64,000 nucleotides of DNA from JBFKAV01 sp041621405 (GCA_041621405.1 JBFKAV010000002.1:1-64000), one strand, 5' to 3'; shown: positions 1 to 8,780, numbered from the stretch's first letter. Notes: generated by a model not told the origin, from the sequence alone. A program made the numbers and translations.

Positions 1-266
1 GAGACCACGCGCATCGGGCGCATGCCCGGGGTCTTGGTGGCCTTGCCGAGGTCGTTGGCGAGGTGGGTGGCGGTCGACGAGCTGCCGCCGTTGCCGGCGA
101 CGTAGATCATCGCGCCCGAATCGCGCGCCTTGCGCAGGATGTCGGCGCAGGTGGCGATGGCCTTGGGGTCGATGCTCTTCAGCAGATCCGCGAAGATCTT
201 CATGTAGTCGCGCATCACGTCCTGCGCCGAGGCGCGACCGGCGGCATCCCGCACCATCTCGTTCAT
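1..266 (-). CDS. SIS-domain sugar-phosphate isomerase, GmhA-like (partial)
   Basis: N-terminal 88 residues of a minus-strand gene that runs off the left edge. The ATG at 266-264 follows a purine-rich GAGGGGG Shine-Dalgarno about 11 bases upstream. A helical N-terminus leads to the SIS phosphosugar-binding motif AGNGGSSSTATHLANDL, which resembles the AGNGGS motif of sedoheptulose-7-phosphate isomerase (GmhA). By family it would isomerise a phosphorylated sugar in the cytoplasm, probably supplying a heptose or related precursor for surface glycans, which fits the polysaccharide locus to its right. The C-terminal catalytic half is outside the window, so the substrate is inferred only. Confidence 0.72.
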   Translation of the reverse strand, partial: MNEMVRDAAGRASAQDVMRDYMKIFADLLKSIDPKAIATCADILRKARDSGAMIYVAGNGGSSSTATHLANDLGKATKTPGMRPMRVV

Positions 267-348
267 CTCGAAAATCCCCCTCTAAAAAATTTACCGACAC
301 TATCGGCCGTCGGGGCCGAGCCACAGGGCGGCTAGAACCCCATTAATA

Positions 349-414
349 CCACTCCGCGCCGGGACTCCATCCTTGCGGCTCCACTGAAACACGTCGTTTC
401 CAAAAAGTGTACAA
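349..414 (+). promoter_or_regulatory. Duplicated upstream dyad element, copy 1
   Basis: Contains CCACTCCGCG (349-358), then CTGAAACACGTCGTTTCC (384-401), a dyad with GAAAC/GTTTC arms, then AAGTGTACAA (405-414). The same three blocks recur with nearly the same spacing at 1859-1923. The dyad starts 235 bases before the GTG at 619, and copy 2 starts 230 bases before the ATG at 2122. The equal distance suggests a shared operator or promoter duplicated with the gene. The regulator is unknown. Confidence 0.6.
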
Positions 415-532
415 AGTCCAATTGCGCTCGGCAAATTCATTCATGGGGGCCTTGAGCCCGTCTCGGAGCGCCCGCCTCGTGCCCGACGTCGCTTGTTTTC
501 AAAGGGGACGAGGCATACAATTTCCGTGGGTG

Positions 533-566
533 CAAAGGTCACCCCTTCATCACGGGGGGACCTTTG
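533..566 (+). promoter_or_regulatory. Strong hairpin in the 5' leader
   Basis: CAAAGGTCACCCC (533-545) pairs with GGGGGGACCTTTG (554-566): 12 pairs plus one A.G mismatch around an 8-base loop. It is followed by AGGAGGGGG rather than a T-run, so it does not look like a simple terminator. It sits about 50 bases before the preferred start codon and next to a Shine-Dalgarno-like run, so it could affect translation or protect the mRNA. The second gene's leader has no matching hairpin. Confidence 0.5.
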
Positions 567-618
567 AGGAGGGGGATGCGAATCGGCTTTGGACACAATC
601 CCAGAGGTGAGGGGCCAT

Positions 619-1887
619 GTGACGCCTCAGTCCGCTGGAGGACGCGAGATCCTCCCGCCTCCTTTATCGGCCGAAGCACTAATTGACACTGCGCCGACGC
701 GGCGCGTCGCGATTTTCTCCAAGCGCTCAATCCAGCCGGGCCTGTCACGCTGCTCGGGCTACGAGTTTGAGGATGTCGTCGCCGATCTGGAGCACGCGCG
801 CCTTGTACTGCCCGAGCGCGACTCCAACCTGCGACTCGGTTTCCGGGGCCGGCTCTGGCTGTCGAGGCGCACCCCGCTGTTCCGATTTGTGCCGTCTGGG
901 GCCAGGGCCGAGCCGCTCGGTCAGGACTACGATCTCTTCTGCTGCTTCCTGCAAAAGCCCTTCGAGTTTCTCGATATCGACTCGGTTCCGGACTGGCGGC
1001 GGCGTGCGCGGCTGGCGGTCTGCGTGATCGAGGAACTCTGGTCGCTGACCATCGACCAGTACCATCCGGTCATACGTGCGCTCGGAAAGTTCGACCTGAT
1101 TGCCTGCGCGTTCGAATGCACCCAGGCGCGTCTTGCGGAAATCACGCGGCGCCCGGTCGTCCACCTGCCGGGAGCTGCCGACCTCCTGCGCTTTGCACCG
1201 CGGGCGCTGTCCACCGAACGCGTCATAGACGTGTATTACATGGGGCGGCGGCGCCCCGAGCTGCACGAAGCCATTGCCGAAGCATTGCGGCCCCGAGACG
1301 GATTCTACCTCTTTGACACGTTCAACCTTCACCCACCGGCCAGCAGCCACCGGCTTCACCGCGAAATGCTCGCCAATCTGGTGCGGCGGTCGAAAGTCTT
1401 CATGGTCGACTACGGCAAGATCGGCCACGTCGACCAGGCGCGCGGCGAACTGATCTGGGGACCGCGGCACGTGGAGGGAATGGCGGGCGGGGCGGTCCAG
1501 GCAGGCTATGCTCCGGACTTGCCAGACTACCACCGTTTCTTCGATTGGCCGGAGGCCATCGAGCGGCTTCCCGCAGATCCGGCGGCGGCAGCCGCAGCCA
1601 TTCTCCGGCTGATCGACAACCCGGAAGAGCTGGAGCGGCGGCGGCAAATCAACCTTAGCCAGGCGCTCTGCAAACACGACTGGATGCACCGCTGGCAGAT
1701 CATCCTCGATCACCTGGGCCTGCCTCGCACGGCGGCGATGGAGCACCGTGGCGCGGCCCTCGCGGCCCTCGCCGCCGACCCCGACAACGGGCTCCGCCTC
1801 CACCCAAACCCGCATGCCGCCGGGCAGACGATACCATGGGGCGAGCATGCTATTGCCACCACTCCGCGACAGGACGCCGTCGCCTAA
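619..1887 (+). CDS. Glycosyltransferase-like protein, tandem copy 1
   Basis: A 422-residue protein, very similar by eye over most of its length to its neighbour at 2122-3300. I chose GTG 619 because AGGTGAGGGG lies 4 bases upstream; a TTG at 589 is possible but its GGAGGGGG is 13 bases away. Similarity to copy 2 begins only at RRVAIFSKRS. The C-terminal part (IWGPRHVEGMAGG, then a helical INLSQALCKHDW region) resembles the acceptor-side domain of GT-B glycosyltransferases that carry a conserved Glu, but I cannot assign a numbered GT family. The last roughly 30 residues have no match in copy 2 and read into the duplicated upstream element, so they look like accidental extension. Role in surface polysaccharide assembly is inferred from context. 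Confidence 0.7.
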   Translation: MTPQSAGGREILPPPLSAEALIDTAPTRRVAIFSKRSIQPGLSRCSGYEFEDVVADLEHARLVLPERDSNLRLGFRGRLWLSRRTPLFRFVPSGARAEPLGQDYDLFCCFLQKPFEFLDIDSVPDWRRRARLAVCVIEELWSLTIDQYHPVIRALGKFDLIACAFECTQARLAEITRRPVVHLPGAADLLRFAPRALSTERVIDVYYMGRRRPELHEAIAEALRPRDGFYLFDTFNLHPPASSHRLHREMLANLVRRSKVFMVDYGKIGHVDQARGELIWGPRHVEGMAGGAVQAGYAPDLPDYHRFFDWPEAIERLPADPAAAAAAILRLIDNPEELERRRQINLSQALCKHDWMHRWQIILDHLGLPRTAAMEHRGAALAALAADPDNGLRLHPNPHAAGQTIPWGEHAIATTPRQDAVA

Positions 1888-1923
1888 GGTCCTGAAACAC
1901 GCCGTTTCCGGGAAGTGGACAAT
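1859..1923 (+). promoter_or_regulatory. Duplicated upstream dyad element, copy 2
   Basis: CCACTCCGCG (1859-1868), CTGAAACACGCCGTTTCC (1892-1909) and AAGTGGACAA (1913-1922) repeat the blocks of copy 1 in the same order. The start of the element lies inside the last codons of the upstream gene. The remaining 200 bases to ATG 2122 do not resemble the copy 1 leader, so only this block appears to be kept. Confidence 0.6.
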
Positions 1924-2121
1924 ATGCCCGGCAGGCAGTCAACTCACTGCCATCCAGCCGGTTTCTCCGGTGCGCCTGGGACGCCACCAAGTGCCGTGCG
2001 GCCGATGAGTCTGGCCAACGCCGGGGCTGCATCATACGGTATCGGCTTCATGCCCGGACGGCGAGGGACGGCGGGCCGCCCGGCAGAAAACGTGACGAGT
2101 AAGGACAGGACGGGGACGATC

Positions 2122-3300
2122 ATGGATGACGCGCACGGGCACCACTTCACCGATTCCCAGGCCACCGAAGCGGACCCGGTCGCCGGAGCCGAGGCGTCAG
2201 CGGCGACCGGCCGGCGCGTCGTGATCTTCTCGATGCGCGCGATCGCACCCGACCTCTCGCGATGCTCGGGCTACGAGTTCGAGGACGTCGTGGCCGGGCT
2301 CGAGGGCGCCGAGCTGGTCGTGCCCGAGCGGCAGACCGACCGGCGGATCAACTTTCGCGGCCGGCGCTGGCTGTCGCGGCGGACGCCGCTGTTCCGGTTC
2401 GTGCCGTCGGGCACCCGTGGGAAGCCGCTCGAGGCCGACTGCGACCTGTTCTGCTGCATCCTGCAGAAGCCCTTCGAACTGCTTGACATCGATTCGGTGC
2501 CGAACTGGCGGCAACGCTCGCGCCTCGCGGTCTGCGTGCTGGAAGAGCTCTGGCAGCTGACCATCGACGAGTTCCGGCCGCTGGTGAAGTCGCTCGAGCA
2601 ATTCGACCTCCTGGCCTGCGCCTTCGAGCACACCTGCGCGCGGCTCTCCGAGATCACCGGACGACCCGTGATCCACCTGCCCGGGGCGGCCGACCTCCTG
2701 CGCTTCGCTCCGCGCGCGCTCGAGACCGAGCGGCCGATCGACGTGTTCTACATGGGTCGGCGGCGGCCCGAACTGCACGCGGCGATTCGCGACGCTCTCG
2801 ACGCGCGCAACGGCTTTTACCTGCACGACACATTCACCCATCTGCCGCTGGCGACCAGCCACCAGATCCACCGCGACATGCTGGCCAACCTGGTGCGGCG
2901 GTCGAAGCTCTTCATGGTGGATTTCGGCAAGGTCGGCCACGTCGACCAGGCGCGCGGCGAGCAGATCTGGGGGCCGCGGCACGTCGAGGGCCTTGCCGGC
3001 GGCGCGATCCAGGTGGGCTATGCGCCCGACACCGCCGACTACAGCCAGTTCTTCGACTGGCCGGAATCGATCGAGCGGCTGCCCGAGGAGGCCGACCGCG
3101 CCCTGGAGGTCTTGCTGCGGCTCATCGACGACCCTGCCGAACTCGAGCGGCGGCGGCGGATCAACCTCTCGCAGGCGCTGCATAAGCACGACTGGCTCCA
3201 CCGCTGGCAGCTGATCCTCGACCATTTCGGCCTGCCCGAAACGCCGCAGATGAGCGCGCGCCGCCGGGATCTGGCCGCGCTCGACCCCGGGGCCGCCTGA
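2122..3300 (+). CDS. Glycosyltransferase-like protein, tandem copy 2
   Basis: A 392-residue paralogue of the gene at 619-1887. ATG 2122 is preceded by GGACGGGGA; an in-frame upstream start at 1915 would add 69 residues with no counterpart in copy 1. Shared blocks include SRCSGYEFEDVV, LSRRTPLFRFVPSG, KPFE-LDIDSVP, HLPGAADLLRFAPRAL, GRRRPELH and HVDQARGE-IWGPRHVEG. There is no signal peptide or clear membrane segment, so it should be cytosolic. It converges on the Wzc-like gene 18 bases away. A GT-B-like fold and a role in exopolysaccharide synthesis are inferences; the donor and acceptor are unknown. Confidence 0.72.
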   Translation: MDDAHGHHFTDSQATEADPVAGAEASAATGRRVVIFSMRAIAPDLSRCSGYEFEDVVAGLEGAELVVPERQTDRRINFRGRRWLSRRTPLFRFVPSGTRGKPLEADCDLFCCILQKPFELLDIDSVPNWRQRSRLAVCVLEELWQLTIDEFRPLVKSLEQFDLLACAFEHTCARLSEITGRPVIHLPGAADLLRFAPRALETERPIDVFYMGRRRPELHAAIRDALDARNGFYLHDTFTHLPLATSHQIHRDMLANLVRRSKLFMVDFGKVGHVDQARGEQIWGPRHVEGLAGGAIQVGYAPDTADYSQFFDWPESIERLPEEADRALEVLLRLIDDPAELERRRRINLSQALHKHDWLHRWQLILDHFGLPETPQMSARRRDLAALDPGAA

Positions 3301-3318
3301 CGCGTCCCCCGTGCTGGC

Positions 3319-5559
3319 TCAGCGCGCGAGGCTCTTGCCCAGGAAGAACAGCGCGTCGTCGCCGAACCTGCGCACCCGTTCGAGTTGAATCCGGGTGGCG
3401 ACGACGGCGAGCGGCGTGACGCCGACATCGCCGAGAACCTTCAGCATGCTCCGAGCCTCGCCGGTCGTGGTCGAGTTCCAGCGAGCGAAGAGCAGGACCG
3501 CGTCGGCAACCTGATGCAGCACGGCGGTGTCGATTCCCGACATCAGCGGCGGCGTGTCGAGCAGGATCCGGTCGTACTGGGTGGAGAGGTGGCGGAACAG
3601 CCGCCACCATTCCGCCGCACCGATCTTCTGGGTCGCCTCGACGGCGGCTTTCGGCGCTGGCAGGACGTGCAGGCCCTCGTAGGCGGTCTCGACGATGAAC
3701 TGCTTTGCCTTGCGCGGGTCGAATCGAATGTATTCGAGGTTTGCGTCCGACTCGTTCAGCATTTCCGCGAACGGTGAATTGTCGAAGTCGCAGTCGATCA
3801 GGAGCACCTTCTCGCCGCCATCGGCGAAGGAGCAGGCCAGAGCCAGCATCGACGAACTCTGCCCGTCGCCGCGGTTGGCCGAAGCGCCGGCGATGACGGT
3901 ATGCGACTGATCCGATGAGGCCGCGCCATAGCCGGTGTTCACCGCGGACCCCGCCTCGCCGCCGCTGCGCGCCGGGGCCTTGCCGCGCGACTTGCGCCGG
4001 GTGGAGGGTTCCTCCGCCATGCTGGCCGCCGAGAGGCGGCCGGACTTGTCGCCGGGCAGCTCCGCCAGGATGCTCCAGCGCAGCTTCCGTGCGAACCGCA
4101 TCAGTTCGGGCGCGATCGCGCGACTGTCGCCGAGGAAGGTGTCGAATGGCGCGTTCCCGGCCTTGACCTCAGGCATCACGCCGATCAGCGGCAGGCCGGT
4201 GCCGGCCTCGAGTTCGCGGATGTTGCGCATCCGCGACTGGTTGACCTCGCGAAGCACTATGACCAGCATGAGTAGAATGGCGGCGCCTCCGAACCCACCG
4301 GCGGCGAAGAAGCTGCGCCGGGGCTCGGAGGGATCGAGTGGCGGCCGGCCGAGCGAGATGATTCGCGCATCGGCGTCGAGGTATTCGGACTGCTCGGTCC
4401 GGCGGCTGAGCTGGGTCATGAAATCACGGTAGATCGCTTCCACCACGGCGATGTCGTTCTGGATGCGGCTCGTTTCCGCGTCGCGGCGGGCCTGCTCGGA
4501 CAGGATCGAACGTGTCGTGGCATGCTCGGCCTCGACGGAGCGCGATTCCTCATCAAGGCTGGCGCTAAGGCGGGTGAGCCGCTCGAGGTCAGCCGAAATC
4601 GCCGCCGCGAGGCCGGCTTCCTCCTCGCTCTGGCCGTCCTGCACGAGCGCAACGGCCTGCAGGAGGTCGGCGGACGGCGTGGGGAACGCCCGCGCCGCGC
4701 TCAAGAGCTCGCCCTGGCCGTTCAGCAGGCCGATCCGGCTTATCGCCTGGCTGAGCTGGGCTCTTTCACGCTGGATCTGCTTCAGCCGCCGATCTGCGGC
4801 CACGCTGCGCGCCTTGATCGTCTCGATCTCGTCGGCCGAGTAGGGCGCGTTCAGCAGATGCTGCTCGAGCTTGACGGTGAGGTCCGAGAGGTCGCCCTGC
4901 AGCTCGCGCGTTCTCGCCGCGAGCCAGCCCTGAGCGAGATCGAGCGAGCGCAGCTTGGCGGCGCGCGTTGCCGCCACGTATTCCTCGGCCAGCGCGTTGG
5001 CGAGCCTCGCGGCCTTCTCCGGTTCGGCCGAGGTGAAACTCACCGCGTAGACCGCCGACACGTTGCCCACCTGCTCGATGGTGAGCCGATCGGCCACGTT
5101 GGCGATCGCCAACTCTCGCTGCCGATCGACGATGGTCATGGTCCCTTCCGGAGTATCGACAAGGTCTCTCTCGACATCGAAGAACTCGGGATCGGTCATC
5201 AGCGCGAAACGGTCGACGACCCTGTCGACAAGGTCGATCGAGCGGAGCACTTCCAGTTCGCTCTCGAGCGAGGTGATGGAGATCGGGATGTTCGAGACCA
5301 CCGGAGTGAAGTCGCCCTCTGGGGGCACCCGCGTCTCGATCATCACCTGGGCAACCGACGTGTAGCGAACCTCGCGCAGGTAGGACGCACCGTAGGCCAG
5401 CGCGCCGCCGCTGAATGCCACGATCAAAATCGCGCGCCAGTTGCGGCGAAGCGCCCGGCCGACGTCGCCGAGCAGTTGCAACTCGGTCTGCGCCGCTGCC
5501 GGGTCGATGCCGAGGCCGACTAATTCGTCCTCAAAGCTCTTTCCGTGGTCCCGTGCCAT
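3319..5559 (-). CDS. Wzc-like polysaccharide chain-length protein with degenerate BY-kinase domain
   Basis: 746 residues. TM1 is about 43-60; a Wzz-type periplasmic domain with long coiled-coil helices (about 200-390) precedes the GRPPLDPSEPRR motif and TM2 (about 417-436). A basic, low-complexity linker (about 501-545) leads to a ParA/BY-kinase-like domain with Walker A' LLIDCDFD (D589, D591) and Walker B ILLDTPP (D668). The Walker A loop reads RGDGQSSS, with Gln567 where BY-kinases have the catalytic Lys. The C-terminus has no tyrosine cluster. It would control polymer length and export at the inner membrane with the Wza/ExoF-type protein, but tyrosine phosphorylation looks unlikely. The ATG at 5559 has AGGA about 8 bases upstream. 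Confidence 0.88.
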   Translation of the reverse strand: MARDHGKSFEDELVGLGIDPAAAQTELQLLGDVGRALRRNWRAILIVAFSGGALAYGASYLREVRYTSVAQVMIETRVPPEGDFTPVVSNIPISITSLESELEVLRSIDLVDRVVDRFALMTDPEFFDVERDLVDTPEGTMTIVDRQRELAIANVADRLTIEQVGNVSAVYAVSFTSAEPEKAARLANALAEEYVAATRAAKLRSLDLAQGWLAARTRELQGDLSDLTVKLEQHLLNAPYSADEIETIKARSVAADRRLKQIQRERAQLSQAISRIGLLNGQGELLSAARAFPTPSADLLQAVALVQDGQSEEEAGLAAAISADLERLTRLSASLDEESRSVEAEHATTRSILSEQARRDAETSRIQNDIAVVEAIYRDFMTQLSRRTEQSEYLDADARIISLGRPPLDPSEPRRSFFAAGGFGGAAILLMLVIVLREVNQSRMRNIRELEAGTGLPLIGVMPEVKAGNAPFDTFLGDSRAIAPELMRFARKLRWSILAELPGDKSGRLSAASMAEEPSTRRKSRGKAPARSGGEAGSAVNTGYGAASSDQSHTVIAGASANRGDGQSSSMLALACSFADGGEKVLLIDCDFDNSPFAEMLNESDANLEYIRFDPRKAKQFIVETAYEGLHVLPAPKAAVEATQKIGAAEWWRLFRHLSTQYDRILLDTPPLMSGIDTAVLHQVADAVLLFARWNSTTTGEARSMLKVLGDVGVTPLAVVATRIQLERVRRFGDDALFFLGKSLAR

Positions 5560-5757
5560 AATGCGATCCTGTCCGAGTCGCCTCGACGGTAGTCAAGGAC
5601 CTGCCGAAGTAAAGCATCTCCGAGCGAGTTTCCATGGCCTCGCAAGTTCTTGACCCGGCGCGGTGGAACGGTGGCCGAATCCGCGCTGGATGCGCGGCCG
5701 AAAAGCGACGCGAACGCCGCGTTTGGAGGGCGCGCCGAATCCTGCTAAGGGAGGGCG

Positions 5758-6615
5758 GTGCAGTTTCCGATTGGGACGAGTTTCTTGCATCAGGTTGCAA
5801 TCCCCCACCGGGCAGTCGATCACCGTCGGCTCGGAGGCATGCCGGCCGCCATTATTTCCGAATCCGGGCTTGTTGATCAACTCCTCGCGGATTGTGCGGC
5901 GATGCGCGACGGGTCGCTGCCGCATCCAGTCGTGGTCGCGGATTCGAACGGGCAGGCGATCTCTCTCTATGCTGTCGATCCCGACTATGCCGCCGCCATC
6001 GATCGCTGCCACATCGTGCATGCGGACGGGCAGTTCGTGGTGTGGCTGTCGCGGCTTGCCGGAGGCAAGGCGATTCCCGAGCGCACGGCGACCACCGACT
6101 TCGTCCACGCCGCCGCCCGCGCTGCGGTGGAGCACGACCTGGGCTTCTTCCTCCTCGGCGGCAGCGAGGAGATCAACCTCCGCGCCGCCGAGGCGTTGAC
6201 AACGGCCTATCCTGCGCTGCGCATCGCCGGACGTCATCACGGCTATTTCGCCGAGGCCGACGAGGCGGACCTGGCGCGCCGGATCAACGACAGCGGGGCC
6301 GACGTGCTTTGGGTTGGGCTTGGCAAGCCCAAGGAGCAGATGTTCGCGGTCCGCAACCGCGATCGCCTCTCTTGCGGCTGGATCGTGACCTGCGGCGGCT
6401 GCTTCCATTTCCTGGCCGGCGACTACCGGCGCGCGCCGGGCTGGATGCAGCGCCTCGGGGTCGAATGGCTGCACCGGATGGCCACCGGGCCGCGCTACCT
6501 GATGACCCGCTATCTTGTCACGATCCCCCATGCCCTGTGGCTCGCGCTGCGGCACGACGTCCTCGGCTCCGGCCGTCACCGTCGCCAAAGGCCCGAGAAC
6601 GGTGCCGAGGGGTGA
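5758..6615 (+). CDS. WecG/TagA/CpsF-family glycosyltransferase
   Basis: About 285 residues. It shows the GT26 signatures: HADGQFVVW, LLGGSEE, VGLGKPKEQ, CGGCFHFLAGDYRRAP and WMQRLGVEWLHR. These enzymes move a sugar such as N-acetylmannosaminuronate, N-acetylmannosamine or glucose onto a polyprenyl-linked intermediate at the inner membrane. The start is uncertain: GTG 5758 has GGAGGG only 2 bases away, and ATG 5839 has GGAGG 1 base away. The family usually begins shortly before the region at 5839, so the first 27 residues may not be translated. It heads a plus-strand run of polysaccharide genes and diverges from the Wzc-like gene. Confidence 0.85.
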   Translation: MQFPIGTSFLHQVAIPHRAVDHRRLGGMPAAIISESGLVDQLLADCAAMRDGSLPHPVVVADSNGQAISLYAVDPDYAAAIDRCHIVHADGQFVVWLSRLAGGKAIPERTATTDFVHAAARAAVEHDLGFFLLGGSEEINLRAAEALTTAYPALRIAGRHHGYFAEADEADLARRINDSGADVLWVGLGKPKEQMFAVRNRDRLSCGWIVTCGGCFHFLAGDYRRAPGWMQRLGVEWLHRMATGPRYLMTRYLVTIPHALWLALRHDVLGSGRHRRQRPENGAEG

Positions 6616-6884
6616 GCGCGGATCGCGGAGCGCCGTCGCAACGATGGAAGATTCGCGTCGCGGCAGCGACCTCGGCCGGCCTGCGCCCCCGCCCTGGGTC
6701 GGGATGCTTCGCCAAAGGGTTCGCCGGGGAGCTCACGAAGAGTTGAGCGACACTCTGTTCACCTGTGGGAAACGTCGCATGGCTTGGCAAGGCAGCCAAC
6801 CGTGCGGCAGGGTTGAGTGGGAACCGACGTGGTCTTGACCTGGCGCTGGGGCCGGAGCGGGAAGGGCGGCGGGGATCGAGAGGA

Positions 6885-7865
6885 ATGATTAGCACCTCCG
6901 AGCAGAGCGGGGCGCCTAGGCCCTTTGTCGCGATCTACGCGGCGACCTTCCGCCGCCGCGACGGAATCCGCGCGCTGATCGAGAGCCTAAACCGGCTGGA
7001 GTTTCGCGGGCCGGCGCCGCGGATCGAGCTTCTCGTGGTGGACAATGCGCCCTCGGCCCCCGCCTTCGAAAGCGAGGCAGAGCTCGCCGCGCTGTCGCGC
7101 TGGCCGGCGCGCTATCTCGCCGAGCCCGAGCGCGGCATCGTCGCGGCGCGCAACCGGGCGCTCGATTCGCTGCCCGAGGAGGCCGACTACGTCGCCTCGC
7201 TCGACGACGACGAGACGGTGACGCCGGGCTGGCTCGAGGCGATGCTGCGCGTCGCGGGGGCCTGGGATGCGACCGCTGTTCAAGGCCACGTCGAGCCGAG
7301 CTACGCAACCGATCCCCCGCGCTGGGTCGAGGCGCTCGACGCCTTTCGCCTCGGCCCCTTCGAGGATGGGCAGGCACTTTGCTTCGCCGGCACAGGCAAC
7401 GTGCTGATCGACGCGGCCTTCCTGCGCCGCACCGGGCTGCGCTTCGACCCGCGGTTCAACGACACCGGCGGCGAGGACGCGGATTTCTTCGACCGCCTGA
7501 TGGCGAAGGGCGGGACGATCCGCGCCGCGGCGGGCGCCGTGATTCACGAGGAGGTGCCGCCGGCGCGGATGAACCTGCGCTACGTTATGCGCCGGCGCTA
7601 CCGGATCGGCAACACGCTGGGCTGGATCGCGATCCTGCGCAGGAAGGGCCGTGCTATGCGTTTCGCGAAGGGCGTCGGCGCGTTCGTACTTGGCCTCGGC
7701 CGCGCCGCGCTGGCGGCTCCGCTGTCGCGCACCGAAAGCGTGCGTGGCCTGCTGGAAGCGTCGCGTGGTGCCGGTATGGTCGCGGCATTCCTTAGGCTCC
7801 ATCTCGCGGAATACACCTCGGCGCGGCTCTCGGCCGACCGGGCGAAGCAGGGCGGGGGGCACTGA
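6885..7865 (+). CDS. Family 2 glycosyltransferase
   Basis: 326 residues from ATG 6885, preceded by GAGAGG at very short spacing. An upstream in-frame start at 6765 adds 40 Arg/Gly-rich residues that do not look like a GT2 N-terminus. GT-A fold features: YAATFRRRDGIRALIESL, LLVVDNAP, the nucleotide-binding ERGIVAARNRALDSL and the metal-binding SLDDDE. A later GGEDADFF segment matches the acceptor-site ED motif. It probably adds one sugar of the repeat unit on the cytoplasmic face. The next gene begins immediately after its stop codon, so the two are translationally coupled. Donor and linkage cannot be deduced. Confidence 0.86.
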   Translation: MISTSEQSGAPRPFVAIYAATFRRRDGIRALIESLNRLEFRGPAPRIELLVVDNAPSAPAFESEAELAALSRWPARYLAEPERGIVAARNRALDSLPEEADYVASLDDDETVTPGWLEAMLRVAGAWDATAVQGHVEPSYATDPPRWVEALDAFRLGPFEDGQALCFAGTGNVLIDAAFLRRTGLRFDPRFNDTGGEDADFFDRLMAKGGTIRAAAGAVIHEEVPPARMNLRYVMRRRYRIGNTLGWIAILRRKGRAMRFAKGVGAFVLGLGRAALAAPLSRTESVRGLLEASRGAGMVAAFLRLHLAEYTSARLSADRAKQGGGH

Positions 7866-8780
7866 ATGGCGGAGCTCCCGGTCTCGGTCGTCATCCCGGC
7901 GCGGAACGCGGCGCGCTTCATCTCCGCCACCCTGAAGAGCCTGCGCGCCCAGAGCGCGGACGATTTCGAGGTCATCGTGATCGACGACGGGTCGACCGAC
8001 GACACCGCCGCCATCGTCCGGCACGAGGCCGGGAGCGACGGCCGCATCCGCATCGTCTCAGGGCCCGGGAAGGGCGTGAGCGCGGCGCGCAATGCAGGCC
8101 TGGCCGAGGCGAAGGGCGCGCTAGTGCTGTTCCTGGACGCCGACGACCTGCTGGCCGCGGACGCGCTGGAGCGGCTCCGCGCTACCCTGGACGGAGGCGA
8201 CGGGGTGGCTGCCCTCGGCGGCGTGGCCCGGATCACCGAGGACGGCGATCCGCTCCCGGGGAACGACAACCGGCCACTTGCCAAGGAGCCCGACCAGCTC
8301 GCCGCGTTGCTGCGCAAGAATTACGTGGTGAACGGCGGGGCGCTGATGATACGCACGGGCGAGGCGCGGGCGGCCGGCGGCTTCGATCCGGGCCTCGTCC
8401 ACGGAGAGGACTGGGAGTTCTGGTGCCGGCTCGCGGAACGCGGCCGGATCCTGATCAACGAGGGCGCCCCGGTCCTGCTCTACCGTCAGGTCGCATCGGG
8501 GGCAAACGTCCGTGCCTTCGGCTCGGCCCTGGCCCGGAACGTGCCCTGCCTCGACCGCATTGCCGCGCGCGAGGAGCTGCAGCGCCGCTACGGGCGGCGC
8601 CTCCGACGGCTGGTCCGTGACCGCCGGATCGACATCTTCTGGTCCGGCGTGCGCAGCGAGTACCGGTTCGGCTCGCGGCCACGGGCCGTCGCGATTGCAC
8701 TGATGGGTCTGGCGCTCTACCCTGACAGCGTGGCGAGGCCTGACCTGGCGCTGCGGTTCTTGAAGACTTTGGACAGGTGA
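7866..8780 (+). CDS. Family 2 glycosyltransferase
   Basis: 304 residues; ATG 7866 directly follows the previous stop. A classic GT2 N-terminus: VSVVIPARNAARFISATLKS, VIVIDDGSTDDT, GKGVSAARNAGLAEAKG and the metal site FLDADD, with a later HGEDWEFWCRLAERG acceptor-site motif. Soluble or membrane-associated in the cytoplasm, adding a sugar to the lipid-linked repeat unit. Its stop overlaps the GTG of the polymerase gene by 4 bases, showing tight operon structure. Specificity is unknown. Confidence 0.88.
   Translation: MAELPVSVVIPARNAARFISATLKSLRAQSADDFEVIVIDDGSTDDTAAIVRHEAGSDGRIRIVSGPGKGVSAARNAGLAEAKGALVLFLDADDLLAADALERLRATLDGGDGVAALGGVARITEDGDPLPGNDNRPLAKEPDQLAALLRKNYVVNGGALMIRTGEARAAGGFDPGLVHGEDWEFWCRLAERGRILINEGAPVLLYRQVASGANVRAFGSALARNVPCLDRIAAREELQRRYGRRLRRLVRDRRIDIFWSGVRSEYRFGSRPRAVAIALMGLALYPDSVARPDLALRFLKTLDR

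Larger units (their letters stand above)
267..618. other. Intergenic region upstream of first glycosyltransferase-like gene
   Basis: This 352-base gap separates the divergent SIS gene and the glycosyltransferase-like gene. It holds the GAAAC-N5-GTTTC dyad copy (349-414) and a 13-base-pair hairpin (533-566), described separately. The AT-richer stretch 285-300 lies just upstream of the SIS gene's Shine-Dalgarno and may carry its promoter. I see no convincing ORF here; short open frames lack ribosome sites. Confidence 0.6.

Noticed and set aside
384..401. GAAAC-N5-GTTTC dyads as CRISPR repeats
   Set aside because: Only two copies 1.5 kb apart, each before a gene; no spacer array and no cas genes.
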